Part shown: in pieces, positions 52,923 to 64,000 of the stretch
Numbering within the stretch: position 1 is the stretch's first letter
Layout of the letters: each line of letters opens with the position of its first letter
Assembly: GCA_034509425.1 (NCBI GenBank)
Contig: JAVTVJ010001332.1
Span: 186,001-250,000, forward strand
DNA length: 64,000 nt
Direction of reading: 5' to 3'
Source of the DNA: Eopsaltria australis
Taxonomy: Eukaryota; Chordata; Aves; Passeriformes; Petroicidae
Notes under the pieces: model-generated
Seen by the model: only the letters and a program-made list of their open reading frames with translations
What the model was told of the DNA's origin: nothing
Databases searched by the model: none
Program-made: the position numbers and the translations under genes

Positions 52923-55013
52923 TATACCAATACTCTTTTGAAAGGGCTTGGATATTAATTTCATACAGTTTTTGAAGGGTTTAAATACTAGAGCTTTAAT
53001 GTCTGTAATTTCATGGGAAACTCAACAGGTGTGAGGTTAGTGGATTTATAAGGATTCAGTACACTGAGGTCTCAGACCCCTCAGTTTCCTCAGAAGTAAA
53101 GCTGTGTATGAGATCAGGACTTACAGTGCTGTAGAGGAGCTAAGTAAGAACACCAATTTTGTTTGCTTTGGCAATCTGTGTAATCCTAAATTAGAGGCGT
53201 TCTTCTAAGTAATCGACTGTATGATAATAAAGTATTACATGCAAAATATGTCAAAAATCCAGGCAGATTCCCCAAGCATATTATACTAGTTACAGGTTTG
53301 CTATGTGCTGGTCACACTTTCAGTCGTGAGTTATGTACATATCAGGTATTTGAAGTAGCAAAATTCATCATTTTAAGCAAATAGTCTTAATTTTAAGACA
53401 TATGTCTCTAAAGACCATAAAAACTCATAGAGACAGCTCATTGTCAATGCTAGTAATTATATTACACAGAGAATATGAATACAAAAATACTGCATTAACT
53501 TCAATGAAATTTTGCATCAGTGTAGCAAACCAGTTTTCTGTGTTCAGTACCTGTAAAAGTGAGACTGACGGAAATTTTCTAATATTCCTTTAACGAAGAT
53601 TAGCAATGTTAGATTTCAGTTGTATTTCTTAGTCATCAAACTGTTTAGAAACCAAAGAGCATATCCAGAGGACCAGTAAGCAACCCTGCATCTGTTGAAT
53701 TTCTCTGGCTGACTCAAGTAATTTCTCTACTTCTCCAAGGCTTCTATCCAACTGCATTGAAAGAGGCCAGGTCTTAAGAAATTAACATGTTATTCTGTCA
53801 TTTATTTATCTTTAATAGTGACTATTGTTTTTCAAGGCTTATGACCAGCAATCAGAAGTAATGACAATACATAATGCAATGGCATAATAAGGTGACCTGA
53901 AACTATCCAGATTTTTCTATCCTCAGGTACCATGCTGTATTAGCTACTGCCCTTTCATCAGTTTCCTCACTCCAACACTAACCTGCTTACATCTCCAGGT
54001 GTGATATTTTGCCATTACCAACTGCTTTTTTTATGCCTAATCCATCATATCACAGGGAGCCCTGCATACACACACACCTTCATTGTATCCACTGCTAGTT
54101 TCCAGCTCTTGATGGCTAATTGGTAATGTTTATGAAGGTTTTTTTTTAATATATTCAAAATGAGTTTTTTGCCTTTCACAATGCTCCCAGAGCAGTGAAC
54201 AGAGAGAAAAAAAATTATGAAGACCACATTTCTGGCCACAAACATGAACATGTGTAGTCTATCATTGTACTCTGTATTCAAATGTCATTAGCAAAAAGAA
54301 ATCCTCCATCTCCACTAAACGTGTGTTTTGTCTCCTAGTTTTCTTATAAAAATTAAAATGAAAAAGTAGATTTTTAGTTAATACTTAGATGTGAGAGAGA
54401 GCCATTAAACCTGTTTCTGTAAAGTAACAAATATTACAAGGTTTCTTAAAGAAATATTATAAACCGTAGGTGTAACATTCATTTAAAATAGGAATCACAA
54501 TATAATACAGAACACAAAAGCTACATGGAGAATCACAGCAACAGAAAATTGATGTCAAAAAACAAACTGGTGAAAGGCAGAAATGGAGATAAAGCACTGA
54601 TCTCTCTCTCTCAAACAGCAAAACTGCTGTAGGTTTTGCTGAGACCAAGATTCCAAACTTTGCCTTCTGGAAACTGCTGTTAGGAAGGCTTTCCCAAAGG
54701 ACTGAGATATGAGAACTGGAGTAATGATGTCAGGAGCTAGAATGGACAGAAGCAGTTTTAAGATTGAAGTCCTAGAGCCACAAGGAGACTTACGTATCTT
54801 TGCAGTTGTCCAGTATGTCTTCAAAAAAAAAGAGTTCACCTTAGATAGATAGGAAAAATATATCTTCCCAACTGTGGAAACAGCTCCCTGTCCAATGCCC
54901 AGAACAGGTGCAAAGCAGCAGTTGCATAGTTGGCAGTAATACAATGCAAACAACTTTTTTGTTAGTTCAGCTCTATGCAGCATAATAAATTATGTCAATG
55001 TTACAATGTTCTA
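52923..55013. other. AT-rich non-coding DNA
   Basis: No gene is recognised. A 142-codon minus-strand frame at 54,555-54,983 has no domain I recognise. The sequence under it (54,560-54,960) is a little GC-richer than its surroundings and could belong to a decayed repeat together with 55,196-55,470. Confidence 0.5.
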
Positions 55014-55193
55014 TGTTTGTTTGGGGGTTTTTTGTGGGCTTTTTTTTGTTCTGGTTTGTTTTGGTTTTTTGTTTTTGCTTTTGTTTTTTGGGGTTTTTTT
55101 TGTTTTTTGTTTGTTTTTTTGTTTGTTTGTTTTTTTTGTTTTGTTGGGGTTTTTTTGTTGTTTTTTTGTTTTTTTGGTTTTTTGTTTTTTTTG
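55014..55193 (+). repeat. 180-bp G/T-only tract
   Basis: An almost pure run of T and G in TTTTTG, TTTG, GGTTTT and GGGG-type units, with only a few C. Because stop triplets need A, all three plus-strand frames are open across it, giving spurious Phe/Cys/Gly-rich proteins of about 80 codons. G runs reach four but are too few and too far apart for a good G-quadruplex. It is the longest low-complexity tract of the window. Confidence 0.93.
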
Positions 55194-55799
55194 TCAGAGG
55201 AACATTGCTCCCACTTTTCTGGACAGTTTAAATAAAACTTAGGCTAAGAAAGATCCTCAGCAGATAGAAACTGACCTTGCACGTGTGGCCCAGGAACTCT
55301 GCTCTGGATTTGGTCCCTATAGGGTAGATTAAAATAAAGTTATTCCTTTATCATTACTGTTCTTTTCTTTTATAGCTGTGTCTGCAGTGCAAAACTGATA
55401 CATCATTAAATGCTGAAGGCTTGGTACCATTAACAGGTACCAACAGGAGTATGGTGGTTAACGACTTCTAAGTCTCCTGTAATAATAATTCCTTTCCCCC
55501 TCCTGTATTCCTTTTTATCCATTTGTTCCAGCTCAAACTACTCCTTTTACTGCTTTCCTTCTTTTCATCAGGATGAAGTGAAAAATGCTTTCCTTTTCTT
55601 ACGAATATTTGTGATGTGCCCAGAATACACAAGTTCTTGTAACAAATCTTCAAAGATTACTTTGCAAATATAGATAATATATAGCACACAAAACCCAGGA
55701 AAAGGATGCTTAATATAAAATTATTTGCTTTGTGAAGGGAATAATGGAAGAACACAAATAGCCACGATCATTTATTTTCTTAGTTAACCGTCTCAGAAT
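55194..55799. other. Non-coding DNA, possible decayed LTR end
   Basis: Right after the G/T tract, the stretch to about 55,400 has two AATAAA signals (55,231 and 55,331) and the sequence GTGGCCCAGGAACTCTGCTC, giving the impression of the end of a retroviral LTR. No partner or TSD is visible, and the rest is AT-rich unique DNA. I do not call an element. Confidence 0.35.
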
Positions 55800-56420
55800 G
55801 ATGAAATAATTTCAGTTGGAGATTTTGTGAGGCCTGCAGCCCAACTTCCTGTTCATAGCAGGGTTGATCATTAATTCAGACAAATTTGCTCAGGGTTTTG
55901 TTCTTGAAAACCTCCAAGAATAGAAATGGTATAATGGCTCTGGACAACCTGTTTCACTGCTGGGCTGTCCTCCTGGAGAAAAGGCTTCTTCTTTCCAGCC
56001 TAAGCCTCTCACTGCCTTTCAACTTCCTGCCACACACCACTGTGAAAAGCCTGACTGCATCTCTTCTTCCCCTTCTAGTGGTGCTGGAAATACTGTTGAT
56101 TACCCCTAAAGCCATCCTTTCTCCCAGCTGAACCAGCCCTGGTCCCATAGCCTCTTCTCACAGGGCAAGGCCTCCAGGCCTTCTCGTCCTAGTTGCAGTC
56201 CCTGAACCCACTCCACTCTGTCCATGCCCTTCGCATATTTTAGGGATCAAGACTGAATGAAATATCCAGATACGCTCTAATGAATGTGATGTAGAAGAAT
56301 ATAATCCCTTCTCTTGATGCTCCTATTCATAAAGCCCACTATATTTTTAGACTTTGCGGCTGGGGTAGACTGCTGATTTCATACTATTGTACTACAGCCA
56401 TAATTTAAAAATACGGGTGC
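55800..56420 (-). mobile_element. Old CR1 LINE 3' end, minus strand
   Basis: Read on the minus strand, the stretch follows the order of a CR1 3' part: the end of ORF2 at the right (CTTTATGAATAGGAGCATCA-type sequence near 56,313-56,332), the stretch around the removed spacer, and the 3' UTR at the left (plus-strand TGAGGCCTGCAGCCCAACTT near 55,828). Divergence is high and no intact tail is seen. An unbroken T run (56,447-56,471) lies just beyond its right edge. Because of its age the boundaries are uncertain by tens of bases. Confidence 0.75.
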
Positions 56421-56446
56421 CTTAATCCATCTTTTCCATTGCATTC

Positions 56447-56471
56447 TTTTTTTTTTTTTTTTTTTTTTTTT
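56447..56471 (+). repeat. Poly-T run of 25
   Basis: Twenty-five consecutive T. Such runs are often misread in length by sequencing. It is not the tail of the adjacent CR1, because CR1 elements do not end in poly-A. Confidence 0.9.
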
Positions 56472-57182
56472 CTTGAGAACAAGTAATTAAATTCTTATGT
56501 TACACAGAAAAATTTTAATCACTTCCTGCACTGCCAGAGAAAAAGCAGTTTTCTTTACCTTTTTCAAGGGGCACCATACTGCTTATACATCCCAAACTTC
56601 ATAATCCTTCTCTGAATGTTCTAATGGTCTTCACTCTTCTATATCAGCTGCACTGTTTCAACTTCTACCTACTTCACTGTTACAAAATCATTCCTTTTTC
56701 CCATATATGAACATCATAGGCAACCTGAAATATCTTCTAATTACATTATAGATACATTGAACAATTTTCCAGTTATGTACAGCTTGCAAAGTTATGCCAT
56801 AACTACTTAACATGTGTTATTATTTTTAATGTCAATGGTGACTGTCTGTATAAAAAAACCCAAAACAATCTTGCCATGTTATGGTCCTTTAGCACTCTAT
56901 AAAAAAGAGCATGGAAACTAAAATAAACAAAAAAAAAAGTAAAAGGAAGAAAGAAAACATAGATGTATAGATTTTTCTGTTCACTACAACAATGCATTTC
57001 TACTTTGTGCTTTAAGCCTTAAAGAATATACGGAAAATTGAAATAAATTCCAGACCAGAGCTACGTACCTTTTGTCTATCTACACAGTAGAAATTTAGCC
57101 AATGCCTACTTTTCAACGAAATCAGATATTATTATATTAAAAACAGGATCACATAGAAATTGAACCCAAAATCTGATTATTT
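56472..57182. other. Unique AT-rich non-coding DNA
   Basis: Nothing recognisable. A short A-rich run lies at 56,929-56,945, and the 64-codon frame at 56,803-56,997 is taken as chance. Confidence 0.6.
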
Positions 57183-58078
57183 AGAATCACAGAATCATAG
57201 AATATACTGAGTTGATCCCATCAGGATTATTGAGCCCAACTCCTGGCCCTACACAGGACACCCAAAAATCACAACATGTGTCTGACAGCATTGTCCAAAT
57301 GCTTCTTGAGCTCTGTCAGACTTGTGCTATGACCAATTCTCTATTCCGCTGCTCAAACAACCCTCTGTGTGAGGAACCTTTTTCTAACATCTAGCCTAAA
57401 CCTCCCAACTCAACTTCATGCCATTCCCTCAGAACCTGTCATTGGTTACAAGAGTAAAGACATCAGTGTCTATCCATCTTCTTCCCTGCATGAGGACATT
57501 GAAGACTTCAGTGAGGTCTCCCCTCAGTCTCCTTGTCTCCAGGTTGAATAAACCAAGCAACATCAGGTGCTGCTCATAAGGGTTCCCCTTCAGACTCTTC
57601 ACTATTCTCATGGCCCTCCTCTGGAAGGTCTCCATTAGCTTAATGTTTTTCTTATATTGTGGCACCCAAAACTGCTCCCAGGACTTGAGGTGAGGCTGCC
57701 CCACTGCAGAGCAGAGTGGGACAATCCCCTCCCTTGCCCAGCTGGCGATGATGTGCCTGATGCCCCTGTAGGACACGGTTGGCCCTCCTGGATGCCAGGA
57801 CACAGCTGACTTAAGTTCCACTTTCTGACAATCAAGACCCCAAGGTCATTTCCTCAGTGTTGCTCTTCAGTGTCTCATTCCCCAGTCCATCTGCACAACC
57901 AGGGTTGCCTATCCCAGGTGTAGAATCTAGCACCCGCTGGTTGGTGATTGACCATCTCTCTAATTCATCTCTGCAGGGCCTCCCTGCCCTTGAGGGAGGG
58001 ACATCTGCTTCCATTTTATTATTGTTGGCAGACAGACTTAGTATTTCTTCAAGTCCTGCATCCAGTATCTAGCATTCA
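57183..58078 (-). mobile_element. CR1 LINE 3' end, minus strand
   Basis: The left end is the reverse complement of a CR1 tail (AATCACAGAATCATAGAATA at 57,184-57,203). Going right, it shows the 3' UTR, then the late ORF2 region. On the minus strand, the frame at 57,429-57,821 reads AREGIVPLCSAVGQPHLKSW, then EQFWVPQYKKNIKLMETFQRR and GLFNLETRRLRGDLTEVFNV, matching the end of CR1 ORF2. The part beyond 57,780 continues into further upstream CR1 sequence and fades near 58,078. It is 5' truncated, at the right edge. Frame breaks are few in the last 130 codons, so the copy is of medium age. Confidence 0.88.
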
Positions 58079-61000
58079 TTCCAACAAAGGCTCTACTACC
58101 TAAATACTTAGGAATTTTACAGCTCTGTTCTAACAATGAGCACAGTATCCAAGCTACATTGCAGAGATAGCACTAATAGTATATCATCCTTGATTCTGTT
58201 AATTGAAAGATGATGTTTCCCAAGAATATTTTGAACAATCACTTTAGAGTAAATTGTTTCACCTCATTATAAGTTCCAATGATTTTTTCTTTTCTTCTGA
58301 TGAAAAGACAGGAAAGCATAACTTTATATCATGTGCACTGCAATCTTCTCTTTAGCTGTCATTTAGAGTTTGATACTGTTGTTTTGAATTGACATATAGT
58401 CTTTAAAACTAGTACAGGATCTTTATAAAGAGAATTTACATCAGTTATATTTTTCTTTCCCTTTTATTTACTTTACTCAAAGCAAATAGTTACCTTAAAA
58501 AAAAAAAGCTACCTTAAATAGCTTTTATAAATTCATCATTGTAGAATATAATGTTGTATGTCAAAGAATTCCTCCTTTGGATTGTGCTGAAACTGACAGT
58601 GAAATGTAAGCAAGCTCGTGTCACGAACAGCCTGAAATTTTGATGTATGTGAAAGAAAGTATGATCATTAAATACTGAAAATATTTTCAATGCACTTCAG
58701 TACTATCAGAGGACACTCATGACTTTATTAAGTACAAGGATAAGAAAAACCCAAAACATTAGACTCAGTACTGATGGCATGAAACTGTTGCAAATGTGAG
58801 TAGACAAGACATCAGCACTGAAGATGAACATGCTTTATTGTTTTATTATGTGGTTCTGTTTCTCCTAAGTACTCTTATCATCCATAACATTTTCATTTAT
58901 ACTTCAAATTATCTGTATCTGCCATAAAGCTATTCTGAGCCTTTGTGTGAAAACATTCTCAGTCTCTATTTTTCTTAGGCTTACGAACTCAGAGTGCATA
59001 TAAAATTCTGTGGGGAGGGGCTATTTTCAGAAAATTCTCCAGCTATTCTAAAGATACAAGTGCAGTGAGAGAGCCGTGAGACAATACAAGCTCAACAATG
59101 TGATTTCATCCAAAAAATCTTTGGAGAAAAGGTTAGTTATTTTGTCTTTGGTTATTTAACAATCACCTTGATCCAGTACACTGCTAGGTGGGTGCTGTGG
59201 CATGGCTATGGCATGAGGATCTGTCCATGCAGCTTAAATTTCAGGAGTCCTAGAAAATTCTCAAGGATCTTAATTTAATCATTCACTTAGACTTTATTTA
59301 AATCCTCGTTTAGCCAAATCAACATTGAAATTGACTTGAGGATCTCAGAATTCAGTGGTTTTACTATTATTCTTATTTAGCTCAAGATTTCTCTAAAAGG
59401 ACAATTTAGGTTATTAAATATTTGCTAATGGTACAGTCACTTAAAGGAAAAGTACTTAAAACATGTAATATTGCAAAATACTGTGAATTTCAGAGGAAAT
59501 AGAGAAAAGTTCTTTCTTCACAGATTTATGAGTATTGGCAAGGCAAAAAAAAAAGCAGATTTCACCATCAACAGTTACAGTTGTAAACAAATAATGAAAA
59601 TTATTAATGAGAAATGCAATTTTCTTGCAATAGTAGGGACAGCTTATGGGTAGAACTAGCTGCTAATTTCTCTACATGTAAACTGTTTCCACAAAGTGAA
59701 GTGTCTTCTTTTGTCTTGAACCACCTAAACATTTTATTACTATCCACATATTTTACATACATACCTTTTGGCATAGTATCTATAAGAAAAAAATCAAAAC
59801 CCCCATTTATTTTACTTTTTTTTTCACATCTACCTAACAGCAGATAAAATGTCTAAATTTATACTCGTGTACCTGCTTTTATTAAGTATCCTGACTGTCT
59901 AAACCCACACAGATCTTGCTAAAATTTACCTGTATTTATTTTCAGTATTTTTCCCAATAATCCCTACTAAGACATGCATAACATCAAACTAATATTAGTT
60001 TCTAAAGTTCACAGGGAAATACTAAGCTTCACAAGAAAATTTATTTTAAAAGGATACATAGTTTCAAACACCTTAATCAGTTTTAACTGATCACTTGACA
60101 GATCAGTTTTGGAATAAAATAAATGTATTTGTTTCAAAGACTCTGAATAGTTTGACTTTTATATGGTAAATAAGAATCGGCTTCCTCTCAGCATGAGTCT
60201 ATGCATTTAAGCAGACAGATTTTTCATGGCTTTACTCTCACAAGTAGATATGAATAGCATCTACTTTGTTTACAACCATCTGATATTTTCATAGTTGAAG
60301 TGGGAACACTTGGGTCAGAAACTTTCAGTAAAAGCACTGTGTATCAGCTGCATACTCCCATAAAAGAATTACCAGAAGAGCTAATTAACTATTTCAGGGC
60401 ATCAACGGAAAATTTTTGTTTCTGAAGAAATCATCAGTGTGTGTTTCCTTTTTTAGCTTACCTGAACATCAAATGTTTCCTGAACTCAATATAACCCAAG
60501 CTGCTCATTGTCCCTAGCAAGTCACCAACAAAATTCAAAGCTATACATATTGAAAGATTCCCTTTCAGTCTCTCCTGTACCTAAAGAAAAAAGCCTATTG
60601 TTCAATACAATGCCTAAAAAGTCCAAAAAATGTTCAGAATGTTTAGACATCTTTCCATAATTTCCTGGATGTTAGAGTTTAGGGTTCTTTTTGTCTCCCA
60701 ATATGCTTTGTGGTTACTCAGAAAAGAGAATCTTCTTCTGCTACCCTTTATAATCTGTTCTGCACACACAGTAGTACAGGTAACGTCGTTAGTTCAAATC
60801 ATGGCACTCAGCATTCCTGCTGTTCCCACAGAAACAGACACAGGTACACAGAATGCTTTCTATTTATATTCAGCCAATAGTCATTTAATGCTTTTTGAAG
60901 ATGCACATCTTCAGCAGCTTTACACTTAAAGTACCCCTATAACTGTCAGCCCCCACTATCCTTACTTCAATTTAGGCAATTAGGTGTCAAAAAAACAACT

Positions 61001-63817
61001 TGGTAATTTTTACCACAATGTGTAAATTTTTTGTGGTCACTCCTGTACCTTTAGTTGATTCAGGATTGTGTTAGAATATACAACACAAAATATTCCTAAT
61101 CCTTTGGGTGGACAACTTTTACATATTCTTAATAAGAATATGTACTCTCCTTTATGACAGTACCTCAACAGGACCCTGAAATAGACAAAATTATTTAACA
61201 GCAGAACCTCCTCCCTTCCTCCTTGTTCATCAAGAACTAATCTCCTTACATCCCTACTTTGCAAGAACACAAAAGACAACCACAGAAAGTGAGCAGAGTT
61301 TATAATGAGTATCCAGTTTGGAAAGAATGAGGGTGGAGGTAGGGAAGTGGGTTAAACATTCTTTTTGTGCCTGCTACTAGACTGACCAAATAAATCCAGG
61401 AAAGACAATACTAGGAATTAGAATTATGGTTGGAGAAGCTTATTTGCTTTCTTTTCTTGCTTTGTATTGATACGATTTCCTGATTTAACAGGCATTCTCA
61501 GGGAACTCTGATGCACAAATTAGAATCTGTCTCTTCTTGTCTGCATGCTAAGCATCTAAAGAGTGCTGAATAGATTTAAAATCTGAGCAAAACTCTGACA
61601 GGTTACTTCCAGCCATAAAAACAATTAGTCAAAAATTAACCTATTTACAATTCTTTTGAGGTTTAAGAGTTTTCTTTCCATTTAGTCAGAGGAAGCTATA
61701 TGAAAGTTAGGTAATATAGGAAACCAGGTACAATGTCAACTGTACAATCTGATACAACTCCCTATCAATTAGTTTTAATCATCTTCATATGCATAAAAGA
61801 TTAGTCGATTGAATTCTGCTTATAGCAAAGTATGAACCGGTAGAAATTTACACTTAAAAATAAATTCCTTGGTGGGTGTGGGGGGGGAAGGAACGACAAA
61901 ATTTCCCAAAAATCCAGTAGTCTGAATTCAGAGGTGGAAATAAAATCATGGTTCCCCAGGCTTATGTGCAGTTTTGGTTTAATTTGAAATTCTGGCTACA
62001 TTGAAAGGTTGCTAAAAATCTCCCTTGACCTAATTCTGGAAAAAAATTCCAATGTCTATTACAATTACAAAATAATCACATTTTTAAAATGAGCACATAT
62101 CATTAAGAGAAGAATTTATCCTGCTTTCTCCATGAATAACAACAAAGAATTCAACAAAATTTTTCAATGTCAGCAGGAGCAGTGGGACACTTTTACTATG
62201 TTTTACTGCATGTGTATTTAGAGAACAATTCTATTCCTTTTAATTTATGCTGTGTGACTAGCTGAAGTTGAAAGGATTTCCAGTGAGCAAATTATTTACA
62301 GCAATAAATCTCATTTATTGATAAATGTCTCACTGAGGATAAAATCACACATTAAAGTGCTATTACTTTCATACCCTAACAAAATTGCTTTCTTGAATGG
62401 CAGGCATTTTACTTCTTATACAATACTAAAATTTGAAATCAAAATAAAACAAAGACTAAACAAAAGGAGAGCAATTCACAGAATTGCAGAATTACAGATA
62501 AGGTAACAAGATATTGGACCTTAGTCTGCCTGGAATCTACTCATGCATTTCTGACTAAAATCTAAAGTATGGATAATGTCTTCAAAACACCAACAAACTT
62601 AGTTCTATATGATAATGAAGTCGAGTAATTTCAGGGAAAATTATCTCATTTCTCTGAAGACTATTGGCCTAGCAGTCATGAAAACAAAATGCTAGGAACA
62701 TCATGATCCAATCCAACATCTCTTCAGCAACCTGACTGTTGGTTCACAATTTTCATGTGAACACAAGAAGAGGCTTAAATAGAAACAGCTGGTGTGGGGT
62801 GCTTTCATCTGAGTTAATATTTAAATATGGTCTTGGTAATCAAAGATTTCCCTACTTTGAAGACCTTCTAATCCAATTCATGATAAAATGAGATGCAACA
62901 TAGGACCACATGTTGAATTACTAACTTGACTGAATAGGAATGAAGGATAAAATCTAAAAATGCATTATCTTTAGTAGTTTACGGCAGGTTCAATTCCTTA
63001 ATTGTGTTGATATAGAAAACATCTATATAATGAGAAAAAGGCAAGCAAAAAGTCCTCCATTTTTTTCTTAGTTTCTTTTTTTCTTAATATAACAATTCTG
63101 CTTTTTGAATTTGCTGATATTATTGACAGTTATTGATAATGTAATAGTAATACTGATAATGAGCAGCTGAGTCAGAAAAAGCTGTGGCTGATCTCTAGAC
63201 CAAAATGTTGTTGTAGCTAGCATTGATAAAACTGAAATTGTACACTATAGTTTTTGGTCCAGCACTATATTTTAACTCTAGTTAAAACAAAATTAACATT
63301 AGATATATCTTTCTAGGTTATCATAACTGGAGTTCTGTTCCCTGTACCAAAATAAGTTTAACTTTTAAAGATTTTCAATGATTTTTTTTAAAATTAATTT
63401 TGAAACTTATATTCTCTAGAGCTATGTGGATTTGAAGAGAAAAATGTCCTAGTTCAACAAGGACCATATATGTAAACTGCTACTGCTAAAAAAATAGATT
63501 TCTAATCAATAGAACACAAAAATACTTAGAAATAATTATAATTTTAGAAGCATTTTAAACTAGCAAGTAGGCATTATTTTAGGACATAAAATGGATTTCT
63601 TTGAAATAAGAAGTCAAAGACTTCTAGCGATTAAGATTTAAATTTATTAACTTATCTTCCATAAAAATTTATCTAACACCTCTACTACAATTTTGACTCC
63701 TTGTCCCACACATGAAGATGTTTTCCAAGTTACCCAGTACTCGATGAATAGCTTCTCAATTCAGGTTTTGTTTAGCTGGTAGGTGTGGTTTGTATCTTTC
63801 AATATTGATGTTGTAGA
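58079..63817. other. Unique AT-rich non-coding DNA
   Basis: No gene, RNA or recognised transposon over 5.7 kb. Short A runs (58,498-58,507; 59,547-59,555) and a G run (61,880-61,887) are present. Another minus-strand CAGGTAAGC lies at about 60,457-60,465, with a poor pyrimidine tract. The longest open frame (99 codons, 60,630-60,929) has no domain. Confidence 0.6.
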
Positions 63818-64000
63818 GCACAGAATCACAAAACAGTTAAGTTTGGAAGGGTTATCTTGTCCAACTTTCCTCCTCAAACAAGATAAAGAAAGCTGTCAAG
63901 GACCTTGTCCAGGCAGCTCTTGGACACCTCAAAAGATGGAGAGCCCACAACACCCCTGTGCACCCTGTGCCAGCTCTCTGTCACCCTCACATTAAGTGTT
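63818..64000 (-). mobile_element. CR1 LINE 3' end, minus strand, cut by window edge
   Basis: Begins with the reverse complement of a CR1 tail (CACAGAATCACAAAACAGTT at 63,820-63,839) and continues through typical 3' UTR order: GTTTGGAAGGGTTATCTTGT, CCTTGTCCAGGCAGCTCTTG, and GCACCCTGTGCCAGCTCTC. The element runs off the right end of the window, so its length is unknown. Confidence 0.88.

Noticed and set aside
54555..54983. 142-codon minus-strand frame
   Set aside because: No domain and no coding-like composition that I can see. Possibly within a decayed repeat.
55014..55193. G-quadruplex-forming region
   Set aside because: Groups of three or more G are too few and too widely spaced for a stable intramolecular structure.
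54992..55242. Three overlapping open frames of about 80 codons giving Phe/Cys/Gly-rich, membrane-like proteins
   Set aside because: All three plus-strand frames are open only because the tract is made of G and T and cannot form stop triplets.
56447..56471. Poly-T as the tail of a retrocopied transcript on the minus strand
   Set aside because: The adjoining sequence is CR1, which has no poly-A tail, and no gene-like sequence lies next to the run.
60446..60475. Second minus-strand CAGGTAAGC, possible recursive splice site
   Set aside because: The preceding minus-strand sequence (CATTTGATGTT) is not a good pyrimidine tract, and the octamer is expected about twice by chance.

Overview
The window looks like bird nuclear DNA, probably from a songbird or a related neoavian. 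The grounds are abundant CR1 LINE fragments, many ending in the typical ATTCTGTGATTCTGTGAT-type 3' tail, and endogenous-retrovirus LTRs of the ERVL-like avian type. The background is AT-rich and unconstrained, with no bacterial-style gene packing. Species and chromosome cannot be read from the sequence. Repeat names rest on recognition by eye, not on a library search.

I find no intact protein-coding gene, tRNA, rRNA or CRISPR array. The open frames outside transposons run up to about 150 codons, have no recognisable domain, and are about what AT-rich or low-complexity DNA gives by chance. The window is best read as a gene desert or the interior of a very long intron. Weak splice-like signals on the minus strand (17.6 kb and 13.4 kb) would suit the second reading but do not prove it.

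Layout: 1-9.9 kb, unique AT-rich DNA with one moderately GC-richer block (2.49-2.96 kb) and an AT microsatellite (8.36 kb). 9.9-11.48 kb, the 5' half of a CR1 element with a decayed endonuclease. 13.28-15.31 kb, a 192-bp near-perfect direct repeat whose second copy lies inside an ERVL-like LTR. 19.8 kb, a short CR1 tail. 26.97-27.68 kb, a CR1 3' end. 30.71-33.0 kb, the longest CR1, with a decayed reverse transcriptase. 37.97-39.13 kb, two CR1 3' ends head to tail. 43.54-44.27 kb, an unexplained GC-rich island. 46.5-47.3 kb, a candidate regulatory stretch with a CTCF-like site. 52.2-52.92 kb, a second solo LTR of the same broad type. 55.01-55.19 kb, a 180-bp tract of only G and T. 55.8-56.4 kb, 57.18-58.08 kb and 63.82-64.0 kb, CR1 fragments on the minus strand, the last cut by the window edge.

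No pathway or operon is encoded. The history is one of repeated CR1 and LTR insertion, later truncation, and one apparently recent local duplication. I did not find a convincing new biological system. The strongest leads are the 192-bp duplication, the GC-rich island and the possible recursive-splice motif.
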